A model generated the notes under the pieces. The model was not told where the DNA came from. It saw only the letters and a program-made list of their open reading frames with translations, and made no database searches. From positions 43,592 to 107,591 of the forward strand of contig NZ_BSSE01000025.1 of assembly GCF_030268965.1 (NCBI RefSeq): a DNA stretch of 64,000 nucleotides. The letters are read 5' to 3'. The stretch comes from Microtetraspora sp. NBRC 16547. Lineage in GTDB: Bacteria; Actinomycetota; Actinomycetes; Streptosporangiales; Streptosporangiaceae. The translations under genes and the position numbers were made by a program. Below, piece after piece: positions 34,289 to 43,004 of the stretch (positions are counted from its first letter, which is position 1; every line of letters starts with the position of its first letter).

Positions 34289-35713
34289 TCACAGGCCGTA
34301 CTCCTCCAGTAGATGGAGCCAGATCTCGCTCACGGTCGGGAACGACGGAACGGCGTGCCACAGCCGGTCGAGGGGGACGTCGCCGATCATCGCGACGGTG
34401 GCCGAGTGGAGGAGATCGACCACCGCGGGGCCGACGAAGGTGACGCCGAGGAGTACGCGGCGGTCCTCGTCGACGACCATCTTCGCCCGGCCGGTGTAGC
34501 CGTCGGCCTGGAGGTACGCGCCGGAGACCGCGCCGATGTCGTACTCCACGGCGCGTACCGCGAAGCCGTCGGCGCGAGCCTGGGACTCCGTGCGCCCGAC
34601 GATGCAGACCTGCGGGTCGGTGAAGATTACCTGGGGGGCGCCCTGGTCGTCGGCGATGTCGCGCATCGCCTGCCGGTTGTCGGGCCGCCCCTGGGCGCGG
34701 GCGGCGATCACGTCGCCGCATATCCGGGCCTGGTATTTGCCCATGTGGGTGAGCAGGTTGCGCCCGTTGACGTCGCCCACGGCGTAGAGCCAGCCGTCGG
34801 GGACGCCCGTCGCCCGCATGCTCGCGTCCACCTCGATCGGGCCGTGCGGCTCCAGGCCGACCGTCTCCAGGCCGATGTCGCCGACGGCCGCCCGCCGTCC
34901 GGTGCCGACGAGGATCTCGTCGGCCTCGATCACCGAACCGTCGTCGGTGTGGACGGTCACCGGGCCGCCAGGGACGGGCCGCTCGACGCGGACGCACGAG
35001 CGGCTGAAGCGCACGTCGATCCCCGAGTCCTGGAACGACTTCGCCAGCAGCTCGCCGGCGAACGGCTCGGTCCGGGCGAGCAGGCGGTCGCCGCGCACGA
35101 ACACGGTCGTCTCCTGAGCGCCGAGGGAGTGCAGCGCCTGGGACATCTCGCAGGCGACCGCGCCGCCGCCGATCACGACCAGGCGCTTGGGCACCTGCTG
35201 GACGCTGGTCGCCTCCCGGTTCGTCCACGGACGCGCCTCCCGCAGTCCGGGCGTGTCGGGGATCCACGGGTCGCTGCCGGTCGCGACGACGACGGCGTGC
35301 CGGGCCCGCAGTTCCCGGGGGCCGCCGTCCGGCGTTCTCACCTCGGCCCGCAGAGGCCCGGCCAGGCGTCCCCGGCCCCGGACGAACGTCGCCGGGACGT
35401 TCTCGATCCAGCGCACCTGGCCGTCGTCGTCGAGGTGGGACACGGTCTCGTCGCGGCGGGCCAGCACCGCGGCGGCGTCGATCGGGCCGCGCAACTCCAG
35501 GCCCGGTATCCGGCTCACCTCGGCCGCCAGCCCCATCGGCCGCAGCAGCGCCTTGCTCGGGATGCACGCGTAGTAGGCGCACTCGCCGCCCGCCAGGCGA
35601 TCCTCGACGACGGCCGCTGTCAGGCCGCCTCGTACGGCGCGCGCGGCGACGGTCTCCCCGACGGGTCCCGCACCTATCACGATCACGTCGAAGACGTCGT
35701 TCCCGTCCGCCAT
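34289..35713 (-). CDS. FAD/NAD(P)-dependent disulfide reductase-like flavoprotein
   Basis: A 474-residue pyridine nucleotide-disulfide oxidoreductase. The FAD Rossmann loop is VIVIGAGPVGETVA, the redox cysteine pair is GECAYYACIPSKALL (C-x4-C), the NAD(P) loop is VVIGGGAVACEMS, and the second FAD motif is WLYAVGDVNG. The C-terminal dimer-interface motif usually reads HPT-x-SE; here it is FPTVSE, so the catalytic histidine is replaced by phenylalanine. The protein is therefore probably not a dihydrolipoamide dehydrogenase. The open frame reaches 35740, but ATG 35713 with AGGGGG upstream is preferred. It is convergent with the DUF2332 gene. Confidence 0.88.
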   Translation of the reverse strand: MADGNDVFDVIVIGAGPVGETVAARAVRGGLTAAVVEDRLAGGECAYYACIPSKALLRPMGLAAEVSRIPGLELRGPIDAAAVLARRDETVSHLDDDGQVRWIENVPATFVRGRGRLAGPLRAEVRTPDGGPRELRARHAVVVATGSDPWIPDTPGLREARPWTNREATSVQQVPKRLVVIGGGAVACEMSQALHSLGAQETTVFVRGDRLLARTEPFAGELLAKSFQDSGIDVRFSRSCVRVERPVPGGPVTVHTDDGSVIEADEILVGTGRRAAVGDIGLETVGLEPHGPIEVDASMRATGVPDGWLYAVGDVNGRNLLTHMGKYQARICGDVIAARAQGRPDNRQAMRDIADDQGAPQVIFTDPQVCIVGRTESQARADGFAVRAVEYDIGAVSGAYLQADGYTGRAKMVVDEDRRVLLGVTFVGPAVVDLLHSATVAMIGDVPLDRLWHAVPSFPTVSEIWLHLLEEYGL

Positions 35714-35816
35714 GGACGCCCCCTGGTCTCCGTGGGTCACACAGCCATGTGAACCAGCCTTTCATCACCTCGGGCGGCGGCACGGAAAGCCACGGGCAAA
35801 AGCGTGCGCGGTCTGT

Positions 35817-36332
35817 TCACCCTGCAGCGGTGATCGGGGGTGGTGCGGCCGGCTTGTGCGGAAGGACGGAAACGGCGCCTCTGGCTTCGAAGATGGCGAG
35901 GTGGATGCCGGCCGCGCTGTGGTGCCCGTGTTGGCGTAGCACGGCGTCGAGGTCGGCTTCGGTGAGCCCGCAACGGCGCAGGTTCCGCCGGTTGACGTGC
36001 CCGTCGTGGATGAGGATCCGCAGCGGCGGGTCGACCAGCCGCCTGACGCCCGGCAGGAACCGCAGCCTGGTGACGGCCGCGTGGCCGACGAGGATGGACA
36101 CCAGCGCCGCGGCGCCGGTCAGCCACGAGGCGTCGGTCGCGGTGGCGGTACGTCCCACGAGGGCGCCGACCGCGACGGCGACGACCCAGTCGAACGGGGC
36201 GAACTCCGCCATGGCTCGGCGCTCGGTGAGCCGGAAGGCCGCGGCGGCGGTCAGGAACAACGCCATCGCCTTGACCGCGGCGTAGGCGGCACGATGCCAG
36301 TCACCGATCAGGGCGTCGCCGAAGCTGTCCAT
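35817..36332 (-). CDS. DUF421 (YetF-like) membrane protein
   Basis: A 171-residue protein with three hydrophobic segments in the first 90 residues (about 17-35, 47-65 and 71-86) and a soluble C-terminal domain with the YetF-type pattern DPPLRILIHDGHVNRRNLRRCGLTEADLDAVLRQ. The DUF421 family is widespread, with no settled biochemical role. The start overlaps the end of the ABC-F gene by 32 bp, so the two are co-transcribed. The sequence ends in a proline/alanine tail. Confidence 0.85.
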   Translation of the reverse strand: MDSFGDALIGDWHRAAYAAVKAMALFLTAAAAFRLTERRAMAEFAPFDWVVAVAVGALVGRTATATDASWLTGAAALVSILVGHAAVTRLRFLPGVRRLVDPPLRILIHDGHVNRRNLRRCGLTEADLDAVLRQHGHHSAAGIHLAIFEARGAVSVLPHKPAAPPPITAAG

Positions 36333-37968
36333 GGCCGACCTCCGTCTCCGTGACCTGTCCGGCGGTGACGTGGAGGCGGCGGGTGGTGTGGACCGCCTCC
36401 AGCATGCGCCGGTCGTGGGTGACCAGCAGCAGGGTCCCCTTGTACGCGTCGAGCGCCGACTCCAGTTGTTCGATCGCGGGCAGGTCGAGGTGGTTGGTGG
36501 GCTCGTCCAGGACCAGCAGGTTCACGCCGCGGGCCTGGAGGAGGGCGAGCGCCGCCCGGGTCCGCTCGCCCGGCGACAGGGTGGCCGCCGAGCGCAGCAC
36601 GTGATCGGCCCGCAGGCCGAACTTGGCGAGCAGCGTGCGGACGTCGGCGGGCGGCAGGTCGACGAGCGCGCCGAACACGTCGAGCAGCGGCTCGTCGCCC
36701 TCGAACAACGCGCGGGCCTGGTCGACCTCGCCGACGACCACGCCGGGGCCGAGCGCGGCCGCGCCCTCCTCGAGGGACAGCCGGCCGAGCAGCGCGCCGA
36801 GCAGGGTGGTCTTGCCCGAGCCGTTCGCGCCGGTGATCGCGACCCGTTCCGCCCAGTCGATCTGCAGGTGGACCGGTCCGAGCGTGAACCCGCCGCGCTG
36901 TACGACCGCTCCGCGCAACGTCGCCACCACGGCCCCGGAGCGGGGCGCGGCGGCGATCTCCATCCGCAAGTCCCACTCCTTGCGCGGCTCCTCGACGACC
37001 TCCATCCGCTCGATCAGCTTCTCGGTCTGCCGGGCCTTGGCGGCCTGCTTCTCGGTCGTCTCGGTGCGGAAGTTCCGTCCGATCTTGTCGTTGTCGCCGG
37101 CTTTGCGGCGGGCGTTCTTGACGCCCTTCTCCATCCAGGCCCGCTGGGTCCGGGCGCGGGCCTCCAGCGATGCCCTGGTCTCGGCGTACTCCTCGTACTG
37201 CTCGCGCGCGTGCCTGCGGGCGACGTCGCGCTCCTCGAGGTAGGCGTCGTAGCCGCCGCCGTACGCGCGGACCTGCCGCTGGGCGAGGTCGAGTTCGACG
37301 ACCCTGTTCACCGTACGGGCGAGGAACTCGCGGTCGTGGCTGACCACGACGGCCCCCGCGCGCAGGCTGGTCACGAAGCGTTCGAGCCGGTCGAGTCCGT
37401 CGAGGTCGAGGTCGTTGGTGGGCTCGTCGAGCAGGAACACGTCATAGCGGCTGAGCAGCAGCGACGCCAGGCCCGCCCGGGCCGCCTGGCCGCCGGACAG
37501 GGACGTCATCTCCTGTCCGAGATCGACCGCGAGCCCGAGGTCGGCGGCCACCTCGGCGGCCCGCTCCTCCAGGTCCGCGCCGCCGAGGGCGAGCCAGCGG
37601 TCCAAGGCTTCCGCGTACGCGTCGCCGGGGTCGCCGCCCACCAGGGCCTCGGTGGCGACGTCGAGGGCGCGCTGCGCGGCGGCCACGCCGGTCCGGCGGG
37701 CGAGGAAGGCGGCGACCGTCTCACCGGGCCGCCGCTCGGGTTCCTGCGGCAGGTGGCCGACGTTGGCGGTGGGCGGGCTGAGCCGTACCGAGCCGTGCTC
37801 GGGGGTGTCGAGCCCGGCCAGCAGGCGCAGCAGCGTCGACTTGCCCGCGCCGTTCGCCCCGACCAGGCCGATGACATCCCCGGGAGCGACGACCAGATCG
37901 AGATCCGTGAACAGGACCCGATCGCCATGACCGGCGGTGAGTTCTTTCGCAACAAGTGTGGCGCTCAT
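36301..37968 (-). CDS. ABC-F family ATPase (ribosome-associated)
   Basis: A 555-residue ABC-F protein with two ABC domains. The first has GANGAGKST, LSGGQAARAG and LLDEPTNDLD; the second has GANGSGKTT, LSPGERTRA and LVLDEPTNHLD. Between them lies a charged helical linker (about residues 235-330) of the P-site tRNA interaction motif type. No membrane segment is present. ABC-F proteins act on ribosomes as translation factors or as antibiotic-protection proteins; sequence alone does not separate these. ATG 37968 begins the conserved MSATLVAKELTAGHG; the frame open to 38073 is ignored. Confidence 0.88.
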   Translation of the reverse strand: MSATLVAKELTAGHGDRVLFTDLDLVVAPGDVIGLVGANGAGKSTLLRLLAGLDTPEHGSVRLSPPTANVGHLPQEPERRPGETVAAFLARRTGVAAAQRALDVATEALVGGDPGDAYAEALDRWLALGGADLEERAAEVAADLGLAVDLGQEMTSLSGGQAARAGLASLLLSRYDVFLLDEPTNDLDLDGLDRLERFVTSLRAGAVVVSHDREFLARTVNRVVELDLAQRQVRAYGGGYDAYLEERDVARRHAREQYEEYAETRASLEARARTQRAWMEKGVKNARRKAGDNDKIGRNFRTETTEKQAAKARQTEKLIERMEVVEEPRKEWDLRMEIAAAPRSGAVVATLRGAVVQRGGFTLGPVHLQIDWAERVAITGANGSGKTTLLGALLGRLSLEEGAAALGPGVVVGEVDQARALFEGDEPLLDVFGALVDLPPADVRTLLAKFGLRADHVLRSAATLSPGERTRAALALLQARGVNLLVLDEPTNHLDLPAIEQLESALDAYKGTLLLVTHDRRMLEAVHTTRRLHVTAGQVTETEVGHGQLRRRPDR

Positions 37969-38087
37969 CAGGACCCCAAGGTTATCGGCCGGGATACCGA
38001 CCCGGGCTCGGTGCCTCGCGGCGTACTCAGCCGGACTCGGGTATCCGTACTCAGGCGGGGCGAGCGGACACATCGGACGATCGAAGC

Positions 38088-38381
38088 ATGAAGCCCAAGC
38101 CCATCCAACCCACGATGACCGCCGCCTACTACGCCCAGTGCGTCATCTCGTTCGGGCTCGCGCTCACCACCGTCGCGGCCGGCATCGCGTATCTGCCGGT
38201 CAACCCGTGGGTGCGCGCGTTCCTGGCGGTGGGGGTCATGTACACGGTGACGTCGGCCTTCGCGCTCGCCAAGTGCGTGCGCGACCGGCAGGAGCTCGAC
38301 AGCATGTCCACCCGCGTCGACCAGGCGCGCCTGGAGAAGCTGCTGTCCGAGCATGACCCGTACAAGGTGGACGGTGTCTGA
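38088..38381 (+). CDS. YiaA/YiaB two-helix domain protein
   Basis: A 97-residue small membrane protein with the YiaA/B pattern: AYYAQCVISFGLAL in the first helix, a short YLPVNPWVRAF loop and a second helix ending in SAFALAKCVRDRQE, followed by a soluble RVDQARLEKLLSEHDPYK tail. ATG 38088 is used; an in-frame upstream extension from 37956 overlaps the divergent ABC-F start and looks non-coding. Function unknown. Confidence 0.85.
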   Translation: MKPKPIQPTMTAAYYAQCVISFGLALTTVAAGIAYLPVNPWVRAFLAVGVMYTVTSAFALAKCVRDRQELDSMSTRVDQARLEKLLSEHDPYKVDGV

Positions 38382-38426
38382 CGTGCGGGCCCCGTACGCC
38401 GCCCGCTTCGTCACGACGGCCCCGGG

Positions 38427-39089
38427 TCACTCCTCGTCGAGCCCGCGCTCGATCGCGTAGCGGGCCAGCTCGACGCGGTTGTGCAGCCGCAGCTTGCTCA
38501 GCGTGTTCTGCACGTGGTTCTGCACGGTGCGGTGCGAGAGCACCAGCCGTTCGGCGATCTGCTTGTACGAGAGCCCCTTGGCGACCAGGCGCAGCACCTC
38601 GGTCTCGCGGTCGGTGAGCCGCGGGCCGTCGTCCGGGGGCGCCTGCGTGGAGAGCCGGCGGTACTCGCCGAGCACGAGCCCGGCCAGGCCGGGGGTGAAC
38701 ACCGGGTCGCCTTCGGCGGTGCGGCGTACGGCCTCCAGAAACTCCGCGCGGCTCGCCGACTTGACGAGGTAGCCGGAGGCGCCCGCCTTCACCGCTTCGA
38801 GGACGTCCTCCTGCTCGCCGCTCGCGGAGAGCACGAGCACCTGGGGCGGATGCTTGGAGGCGGCCAGCCCGCGGGCCACCTCGACCCCGGGCAGGTCGGG
38901 CAGCCGCAGGTCGAGGACGACCACGTCGGGGCGTACGGCCGCCGCGACGCGGAGCGCCTGGCGTCCCTCACCCGTGGTCGCCACCACGTCGCATCCGGCC
39001 TCGCTGAGATCGCGGGCGATGGCGTCGCGCCACATCGGATGGTCGTCCACCACCATCACCCGGAGAGCGTTCGCCCGATGAGCGTTCAC
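38427..39089 (-). CDS. NarL/LuxR-type response regulator
   Basis: A 220-residue two-component response regulator. The receiver domain (residues 10-125) has the acidic pair DDH, the phosphoacceptor Asp in VVVLDLRLPD, the Thr/Ser switch in VLVLSASG and the Lys in YLVKSA. A LuxR-type helix-turn-helix (residues about 150-215) has LTDRETEVLRLVAKGLSYKQIAERL and SHRTVQNHVQN. It overlaps the 3' end of the sensor kinase gene by 122 bp in another frame. The GTG start at 39089 has no strong ribosome-binding site, which fits coupling to kinase translation. Targets unknown. Confidence 0.92.
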   Translation of the reverse strand: MNAHRANALRVMVVDDHPMWRDAIARDLSEAGCDVVATTGEGRQALRVAAAVRPDVVVLDLRLPDLPGVEVARGLAASKHPPQVLVLSASGEQEDVLEAVKAGASGYLVKSASRAEFLEAVRRTAEGDPVFTPGLAGLVLGEYRRLSTQAPPDDGPRLTDRETEVLRLVAKGLSYKQIAERLVLSHRTVQNHVQNTLSKLRLHNRVELARYAIERGLDEE

Positions 39090-40242
39090 GACCGTAACTG
39101 TAGGACGGCCCGCCGAAGCCCGTGGAGGCGGCGGGCCCGGCGGCTGGCACGGTCATCTCGACCTCGGTCCCCTGGCCGGGGACGGAGCCGACGGCGACCG
39201 TGCCGCCGAGGGTCGCGATCCGGCCGCGGATCGACTGGGCGACGCCGAGCCTGCCGTCGGCCTCCGCCTCCGCGAGGCGCCCGTCGGGGATGCCGGGGCC
39301 GTCGTCGCGGACGGTCACGGTCACGGATTCGCCGTCGCCTTCCGCGAGCACCCAAGCCCTGGCGCCCTCGCCGCAGTGCCGCCGTACGTTGTCGAGCGCC
39401 GCGCCGACCGCCGCCGCCACCTCCCCGGCCGGTCCGGCGGGCAGGAGCAGCGGGGTCGCGGGTGTGGACACCGTCACCGTGGTGGAGCCGAACCGGCGCA
39501 GCAGGGTCCCGACGTCGGTGAGCCCGGCGTTTTCGGCGGTGGACGGCTCTGCCCGGATCAGCTCGCGCAGCGCCGCCTCCTGCTCTCCGGCGAGCCGTCC
39601 CAGCTCGGCGGCCTCGCCGCCGATCTCCAGTCCGCGGCGCTGGACCAGGGCGAGCACTTGGAGGACGGAGTCGTGGATGCCGCGGGCGAGCCGTTCCCGC
39701 TCCCGTCCCGCGGCCTCCATCTCGACCGCCCGCTGCATCCGTTCCTCGGCCCGCTTGGTGAGCCGGGCGACGTGGCCGACCACGGCCCCGGCCAGGATCA
39801 GCAGTACGGATCCGTTGATGGGGACGAACAGGTCGAATCCGCGCAGGCCGCGCACCCACAGGTCCGCGGCCGACAGCGCGACCGCGGCCACGATGCCCGC
39901 GCGGCGCCCTCCGTGCACGGCCCAGGCGAGCACCGGCCCGCCGATCCAGGTCGCGGTGACCGGCATGACCCCGGCCGGCCCGGCCTCGGGTCCCTGCGCG
40001 TACGGCGAGGCCAGCAGGCATCCCATGGTGACGAGCAGGTCGATCAGCAGCAGCGCCCGGCCACGGGCGATCCGGTACGCGAACGTCGCGCCGGCGGTCC
40101 AGAGCGCCATCACCCCGAGGATGAGCCACCCGAGGATGGGCCGCTGGTAGCCTCCCGCGCTCGCGAGCAGCAGCGCGGCGTACGCCAGGGAGGCGACGCG
40201 GTACACCGCGATGGCCCGCCAGAACGACCCTTCTATCCCCAT
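38968..40242 (-). CDS. MacS-like membrane sensor histidine kinase
   Basis: A 424-residue histidine kinase of the HisKA_3/MacS type. Five to six hydrophobic segments fill residues about 10-160. The dimerisation/phosphorylation helix has [19 protein letters not shown] (the His box). The ATPase domain has an N-box-like [13 protein letters not shown]1 in [11 protein letters not shown] and a G2-like [15 protein letters not shown]. The last 40 residues, rich in Arg, Gly and Ser, lie in the 122-bp overlap with the response regulator gene and may be read-through sequence rather than a domain. The signal is unknown. Confidence 0.9.
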   Translation of the reverse strand: MGIEGSFWRAIAVYRVASLAYAALLLASAGGYQRPILGWLILGVMALWTAGATFAYRIARGRALLLIDLLVTMGCLLASPYAQGPEAGPAGVMPVTATWIGGPVLAWAVHGGRRAGIVAAVALSAADLWVRGLRGFDLFVPINGSVLLILAGAVVGHVARLTKRAEERMQRAVEMEAAGRERERLARGIHDSVLQVLALVQRRGLEIGGEAAELGRLAGEQEAALRELIRAEPSTAENAGLTDVGTLLRRFGSTTVTVSTPATPLLLPAGPAGEVAAAVGAALDNVRRHCGEGARAWVLAEGDGESVTVTVRDDGPGIPDGRLAEAEADGRLGVAQSIRGRIATLGGTVAVGSVPGQGTEVEMTVPAAGPAASTGFGGPSYSYGRERSSGERSPGDGGGRPSDVARRHRPRSQRGRMRRGGDHG

Positions 40243-40438
40243 GGGATCCCGAACCGCCCGTCAGAGCTTGCCGACGAAGCGGAGCAGGACGATCTCTGCC
40301 ATGCGGTCTGTCTACCATCGGCCGGACCTCGGGCCAAGGCCGCCGGGACCGGCCGTGTCCCCGCCGAGAACGAGGGCAGCTGACCGGGTGAGGCGCGGGC
40401 TACGAGGTGCGGGCACGCGGCAGAGGAGGCGACATCCC

Positions 40439-41956
40439 ATGGCGGACTTCGTCGGAGCGGTCGATCAGGGCACCACCAGCACCCGGTTCATGGTCTTCGA
40501 CCATGCGGGGAACGAGATCGCCCGGCACCAGCTGGAGCACCAGCAGATCCTCCCGCACGCCGGATGGGTGGAGCACAATCCGACCGAGATCTGGGAGCGT
40601 ACGCGCGCGGTGATCGAGACCGCGCTGCGCGAGGCCCGGCTGACCGCGTCCGACCTCGCCGCGCTCGGCGTCACCAACCAGCGCGAGACGACGCTGGTCT
40701 GGAACCGGCGCACCGGCCGGCCGTACTACAACGCGATCGTGTGGCAGGACACCCGGACCGACCGCCTCGCGGCCGCGCTGGACCGCGACGGCAGGGGCGA
40801 CGTCATCCGGCGCCGGGCCGGGGTGCCGCCGGCGACGTACTTCTCCGGCGCGAAGATCCAGTGGATTCTGGACAACGTCGACGGCGTGCGGAAGGACGCC
40901 GAGTCCGGCGAGGCGATCTTCGGTAACACCGACACGTGGCTGCTGTGGAACCTCACCGGCGGAACCGACGGCGGCGTGCACGTCACCGACCCCACCAACG
41001 CCGGCCGGACGATGCTGATGGACCTGGAGACCCTGGACTGGGACGAGGAGCTGCTGTCGTTCTTCGGTGTCCCGCGCGCGATGCTGCCGCGGATCCTGCC
41101 ATCATCCAACCCGGACGTGTACGGCTTGACCCGGCGGAGGGGGCCGCTCGCCGGCGAGGTGCCCCTGTCCGGCGACCTCGGCGACCAGCAGGCGGCGACG
41201 GTGGGCCAGGTGTGCTTCGACGCGGGCGAGGCCAAGAACACCTACGGCACCGGCAACTTCCTGCTGCTCAACACCGGCACCGAGCCCGTGCGGTCCAAGC
41301 ACGGGCTGCTCACCACGGTCTGCTACCGGTTCGGCGCCGAGCCGCCGGTGTACGCGCTGGAGGGCTCGATCGCGGTGACCGGTTCCGCCGTCCAGTGGCT
41401 GCGGGACCAGCTCGGCATCATCTCGGGCGCGGCGCAGAGCGAGGCGCTGGCCCGGCAGGTGAAGGACAACGGCGGCGTGTACTTCGTGCCCGCCTTCTCC
41501 GGCCTGTTCGCGCCGTACTGGCGCTCCGACGCGCGCGGCGTGATCGTCGGCCTGTCCCGCTACAACACGAACGCGCACATCGCCCGGGCCGCCCTGGAGG
41601 CGATCTGCTACCAGACGCGCGACATCGTCGAGGCGATGCAGGGCGACTCGGGGGTCGTCCTCGATGTGCTGCGCGTGGACGGGGGAGTGACCGCGAACAG
41701 CCTGTGCATGCAGCTCCAGGCGGACATCCTCGGCGTGCCCGTGTCCAAGCCGGTCGTGGCCGAGACCACCGCGCTCGGGGCCGCGTACGCCGCCGGGCTG
41801 GCCGTCGGCTTCTGGCGGTCGACGGGGGAGCTCAGGACGAACTGGAACGAGGCCCGCCGTTGGCTGCCGACCTGGACCGACGAGCAGCGCGCGGAGGGGT
41901 ACGCCGGGTGGAAGAAGGCCGTGGAACGCGCGATGAACTGGGTGGACGTCGGCTAG
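40439..41956 (+). CDS. glpK: Glycerol kinase
   Basis: A 505-residue glycerol kinase. It starts with [16 protein letters not shown] (phosphate loop with the GlpK-type DQGTTS). It continues through [53 protein letters not shown] and the C-terminal [21 protein letters not shown] signature. Length and motifs fit true GlpK. Glycerol is phosphorylated to sn-glycerol 3-phosphate using ATP. GAGGAGG precedes the ATG at 40439. No glpF lies beside it. The GlpD-like dehydrogenase at 48.7 kb is a possible partner. Confidence 0.93.
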   Translation: MADFVGAVDQGTTSTRFMVFDHAGNEIARHQLEHQQILPHAGWVEHNPTEIWERTRAVIETALREARLTASDLAALGVTNQRETTLVWNRRTGRPYYNAIVWQDTRTDRLAAALDRDGRGDVIRRRAGVPPATYFSGAKIQWILDNVDGVRKDAESGEAIFGNTDTWLLWNLTGGTDGGVHVTDPTNAGRTMLMDLETLDWDEELLSFFGVPRAMLPRILPSSNPDVYGLTRRRGPLAGEVPLSGDLGDQQAATVGQVCFDAGEAKNTYGTGNFLLLNTGTEPVRSKHGLLTTVCYRFGAEPPVYALEGSIAVTGSAVQWLRDQLGIISGAAQSEALARQVKDNGGVYFVPAFSGLFAPYWRSDARGVIVGLSRYNTNAHIARAALEAICYQTRDIVEAMQGDSGVVLDVLRVDGGVTANSLCMQLQADILGVPVSKPVVAETTALGAAYAAGLAVGFWRSTGELRTNWNEARRWLPTWTDEQRAEGYAGWKKAVERAMNWVDVG

Positions 41957-41999
41957 CCGCGGGATGCCTGCTGGATTTCGGGCGGATGCCGGCGGGATG

Positions 42000-42743
42000 T
42001 CAGCGGATGCCGACGTAGAACCGGGTCTGGTCGCTGCGGTGGAGCGCGTAGTACGCCTCGAACCGGGTGTTGTCGTCCAGCCACGCGACCGACTCGATGC
42101 CGAGCAGCGGCGTCGAGGTGGAGACCTCCAGCAGCGCCGCGTCGTCGGGGTCGGGGAAGACGGCCTCGATCCACCGGTCCGCCGCCGCCGGCTCGATGCC
42201 GTACCGGCGTCGCAGCACGTCGTACAGGGACTGGTTCTCCAGGACCGCGCGCTCCAGCCCAGGGACCAGCCGGGCGGGCAGGGCGGTGTCGACGAGCAGC
42301 CACGGCTGGCCGTCGACGCGGCGCAGCCGGCGCAGCCGCACGACCTGCTCCCCGAGCGGGATCCGGAGGAGGGCCGCCTCCCGCTCGTCCGCCTCGCCCA
42401 TCGCCTGGTGGATGGTCTGGGTCGTCACCCGGCGTCCCGACTCCCGCAGGTCGTCGGCCGAGCCGGACACCGACCCGACGAAGCGCAGCTCGGTCTTGCG
42501 CGGGGCCACGAAGGCGCCGCGTCCCTTGATCTTGTAGATGAGGCGCTGCTGCACGAGCTCGCGCAGGGCCTCCCTGACGACGGTGCGGGACACGCTGAAC
42601 ATGACGCTCAGCTCGGCCTCGGACGGCAGCGGCTGGTCCGGGCCCAGCTCGCCGCTCTCGATCTCCGCCCGTAACGCCCGCATGAGCTGCATCCACAGCG
42701 GTTCCGCCCCGTCGCGGTTGAGGCGCGGAAAGGTCATCGTCAC
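42000..42743 (-). CDS. GntR-family (UTRA) transcriptional repressor
   Basis: A 247-residue GntR/HutC-type regulator. The N-terminal winged helix contains LPSEAELSVMFSVSRTVVREALRELV and the wing YKIKGRGAFV. The UTRA ligand domain (about 90-240) includes VVRLRRLRRVDGQPWLLVDTALP. GTG 42743 has GGAGG at good spacing; ATG 42737 is an alternative. Two palindromes lie in the divergent region to the right, one of them over the transporter promoter. It likely represses the transporter operon and itself, with a sugar or sugar phosphate as inducer. Confidence 0.9.
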   Translation of the reverse strand: MTMTFPRLNRDGAEPLWMQLMRALRAEIESGELGPDQPLPSEAELSVMFSVSRTVVREALRELVQQRLIYKIKGRGAFVAPRKTELRFVGSVSGSADDLRESGRRVTTQTIHQAMGEADEREAALLRIPLGEQVVRLRRLRRVDGQPWLLVDTALPARLVPGLERAVLENQSLYDVLRRRYGIEPAAADRWIEAVFPDPDDAALLEVSTSTPLLGIESVAWLDDNTRFEAYYALHRSDQTRFYVGIR

Positions 42744-42788
42744 GGGTCCCTCCTCGGCGGTGGCTGCAAGCAGCATGCCATGCCCGGC

Positions 42789-42808
42789 AAGCCTGTCATG
42801 ACAGGCTT
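42789..42808. promoter_or_regulatory. GntR operator candidate 1 (perfect 20-bp palindrome)
   Basis: AAGCCTGTCATGACAGGCTT is a perfect palindrome about 45 bp upstream of the gntR start. It shares CCTGT/ACAGG half-sites with candidate 2, and a further half-site GCCTGTCGTGA follows at about 42813. It is well placed for autorepression. Confidence 0.7.
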
Positions 42809-42869
42809 TTGCGCCTGTCGTGAAGATTATCCTCCATTGCCCTGGTCATGTCCGCAGGGAAACTCAGTC

Positions 42870-42898
42870 TTGACAGCTCCGTAACGTCGGCTTAGTTT
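42870..42898 (+). promoter_or_regulatory. Promoter of the ABC transporter operon
   Basis: TTGACA (42870-42875), a 17-bp spacer and TAGTTT (42893-42898) match the main sigma-factor consensus well. Transcription would start near 42905, inside operator candidate 2 and about 100 nt before the binding-protein gene. Confidence 0.65.
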
Positions 42899-42901
42899 GC
42901 T

Positions 42902-42925
42902 TGTCACTACAGGCCTGTAATGACA
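42902..42925. promoter_or_regulatory. GntR operator candidate 2 over the predicted transcription start
   Basis: A 24-bp dyad whose left half is TGTCACTACAGG and whose right half is its complement with one mismatch. It covers the expected +1 of the promoter at 42870-42898, a position where a bound repressor would block transcription. It shares TGTCA and CCTGT elements with candidate 1. Confidence 0.7.
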
Positions 42926-43004
42926 TCCCGCCTCTTGCGAGTGATGCGTTCCCGCGGCTTTCGACTTCTCCCGCTCCGGCGGACCTGCTCTCTCTGGAGA
43001 CACG

